Of a stretch of 60,122 bases of DNA, positions 59,777 to 60,122 are shown piece after piece (positions within the stretch are counted from its first letter, which is position 1; the number at the start of each line of letters is the position of its first letter). The notes beneath the pieces are model-generated. The model had not been told where the DNA came from, ran no database searches, and saw only the letters and a program-made list of their open reading frames with translations. The position numbers were made by a program, and so were the translations under genes. This stretch comes from Verrucomicrobiaceae bacterium (GTDB lineage Bacteria > Verrucomicrobiota > Verrucomicrobiia > Verrucomicrobiales > Verrucomicrobiaceae), in assembly GCA_947466075.1 (NCBI GenBank), contig CANIBP010000040.1, positions 1 to 60,122 on the forward strand, written 5' to 3'.

Positions 59777-60122
59777 GCTTCCGCATCCACGACGGCATCC
59801 ACTTGCCCCGCTTTGCACACGAGATGCTCAGCGCCTGCCCCGCTACTGGAGGGGGCGTCCATCTGTGGCTCTTCCGTGTGGCACGGGTGTTGCATCCGTT
59901 TTACGCGGACAAAGGTCGGATGGCAGATCTGCTGGCACAAGCGTCCGCAGGATGCGGACGCGAGGTGCCTGAATCCGAAATCAACTCAGCGATTGCCAAT
60001 TCACAGGCCTGTGCCTGGCAGCCGCGTGGGAAACTTGAATCGGGTCGCGATCGGCAGCCCGTCTCTCGTCCGGCTTCCGCAGAAACTGCGAGCCCTTCTT
60101 TCTCGGCATGGCCACAGCGCAA
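59773..60122 (+). CDS. Protein of probable mobile-element origin, cut by window end
   Basis: The first 116 codons of a gene that begins in the stop codon of the helix-turn-helix gene (ATGA overlap). It contains WLFRVARVLHPFY and GREVPESEINSAIANSQ, then a low-complexity polar stretch; no domain is recognised with confidence. Coupling to an excisionase-like gene suggests a replication or integration function, as inference. Confidence 0.5.
   Translation, partial: MSFRIHDGIHLPRFAHEMLSACPATGGGVHLWLFRVARVLHPFYADKGRMADLLAQASAGCGREVPESEINSAIANSQACAWQPRGKLESGRDRQPVSRPASAETASPSFSAWPQR

Noticed and set aside
1..60122. CRISPR array, tRNA or rRNA genes
   Set aside because: No regularly spaced repeat series and no cloverleaf or rRNA-like segment was noticed. 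A covariance-model search would be needed to exclude small RNAs.

Overview
The window looks like a chromosomal stretch of a Verrucomicrobiota bacterium, probably close to Verrucomicrobiaceae/Prosthecobacter. This rests on the gene families seen: a 1698-residue planctomycete-type cytochrome/WD40/DUF1549/DUF1553 protein, a PVC-type haem-binding dehydrogenase-like protein with cytochrome c and discoidin domains, a PEP-CTERM protein, a sulfatase, Tat-exported Gfo/Idh/MocA and amidohydrolase proteins, and a GC-rich base composition. The taxonomic call is an inference; no rRNA gene is present. No rRNA, tRNA or CRISPR array was found.

Layout. 1-2533: a complete-looking IS21-family element (istA, istB, terminal repeats at both ends) whose right end lies inside an O-antigen-ligase/TPR gene; that gene is also broken by a one-base frameshift near 3404. 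4.1-7.2 kb: leuD, a CBS-domain family II pyrophosphatase and an alpha/beta hydrolase. 7.3-12.4 kb: the giant cytochrome/WD40 protein. 12.5-18.3 kb: NYN-LOTUS protein, a 26-bp-arm hairpin, folC coupled to a divergent trypsin-like PEP-CTERM protein, a GT39 glycosyltransferase coupled to a PAP2 phosphatase, and bioD. 18.3-20.9 kb: a minus-strand cdaA - minimal cdaR - glmM - small membrane protein - bioD operon (c-di-AMP synthesis and amino-sugar supply). 21-29.8 kb: a long plus-strand run with priA, a lipoprotein, a STAS/RsbU-type partner-switch pair, grpE, dnaJ, and three cytochrome oxidase assembly genes (ctaB, sco, DUF420). 29.8-33.5 kb (minus): DUF3820, DAHP synthase, an amino-acid permease, and two small heat-shock proteins behind a near-consensus sigma-54 promoter. 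33.7-43.4 kb: Ca2+/H+ antiporter, amidohydrolase, PVC haem protein, a MNT-HEPN toxin-antitoxin pair, recD2, a Gfo/Idh oxidoreductase and a YqgE/AlgH protein. 43.4-50.8 kb: an 832-residue exported sticker-and-spacer protein with a small partner, FmdB zinc ribbon, AraC regulator, rlmN, cyclic-nucleotide-binding protein and a leucine-repeat lipoprotein. 50.9-57.5 kb: sulfatase, a beta-lactamase-NamZ fusion, an orphan sugar-binding lipoprotein, an SGNH hydrolase, a GreA-like protein and a CarF/PEDS1-type plasmalogen desaturase. 57.5-60.1 kb: accessory region with a decayed four-helix-bundle gene, VapBC, a hairpin-rich intergenic stretch, an unrecognised gene, and a helix-turn-helix gene coupled to a truncated gene, resembling the edge of a mobile element.

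The genes mostly serve core metabolism (leucine, aromatic, folate and biotin synthesis), envelope building and recycling (GT39, PAP2, GlmM, NamZ fusion), protein quality control, respiration assembly, and export of polymer-degrading or electron-transfer proteins typical of this phylum. The two ends are the mobile parts.
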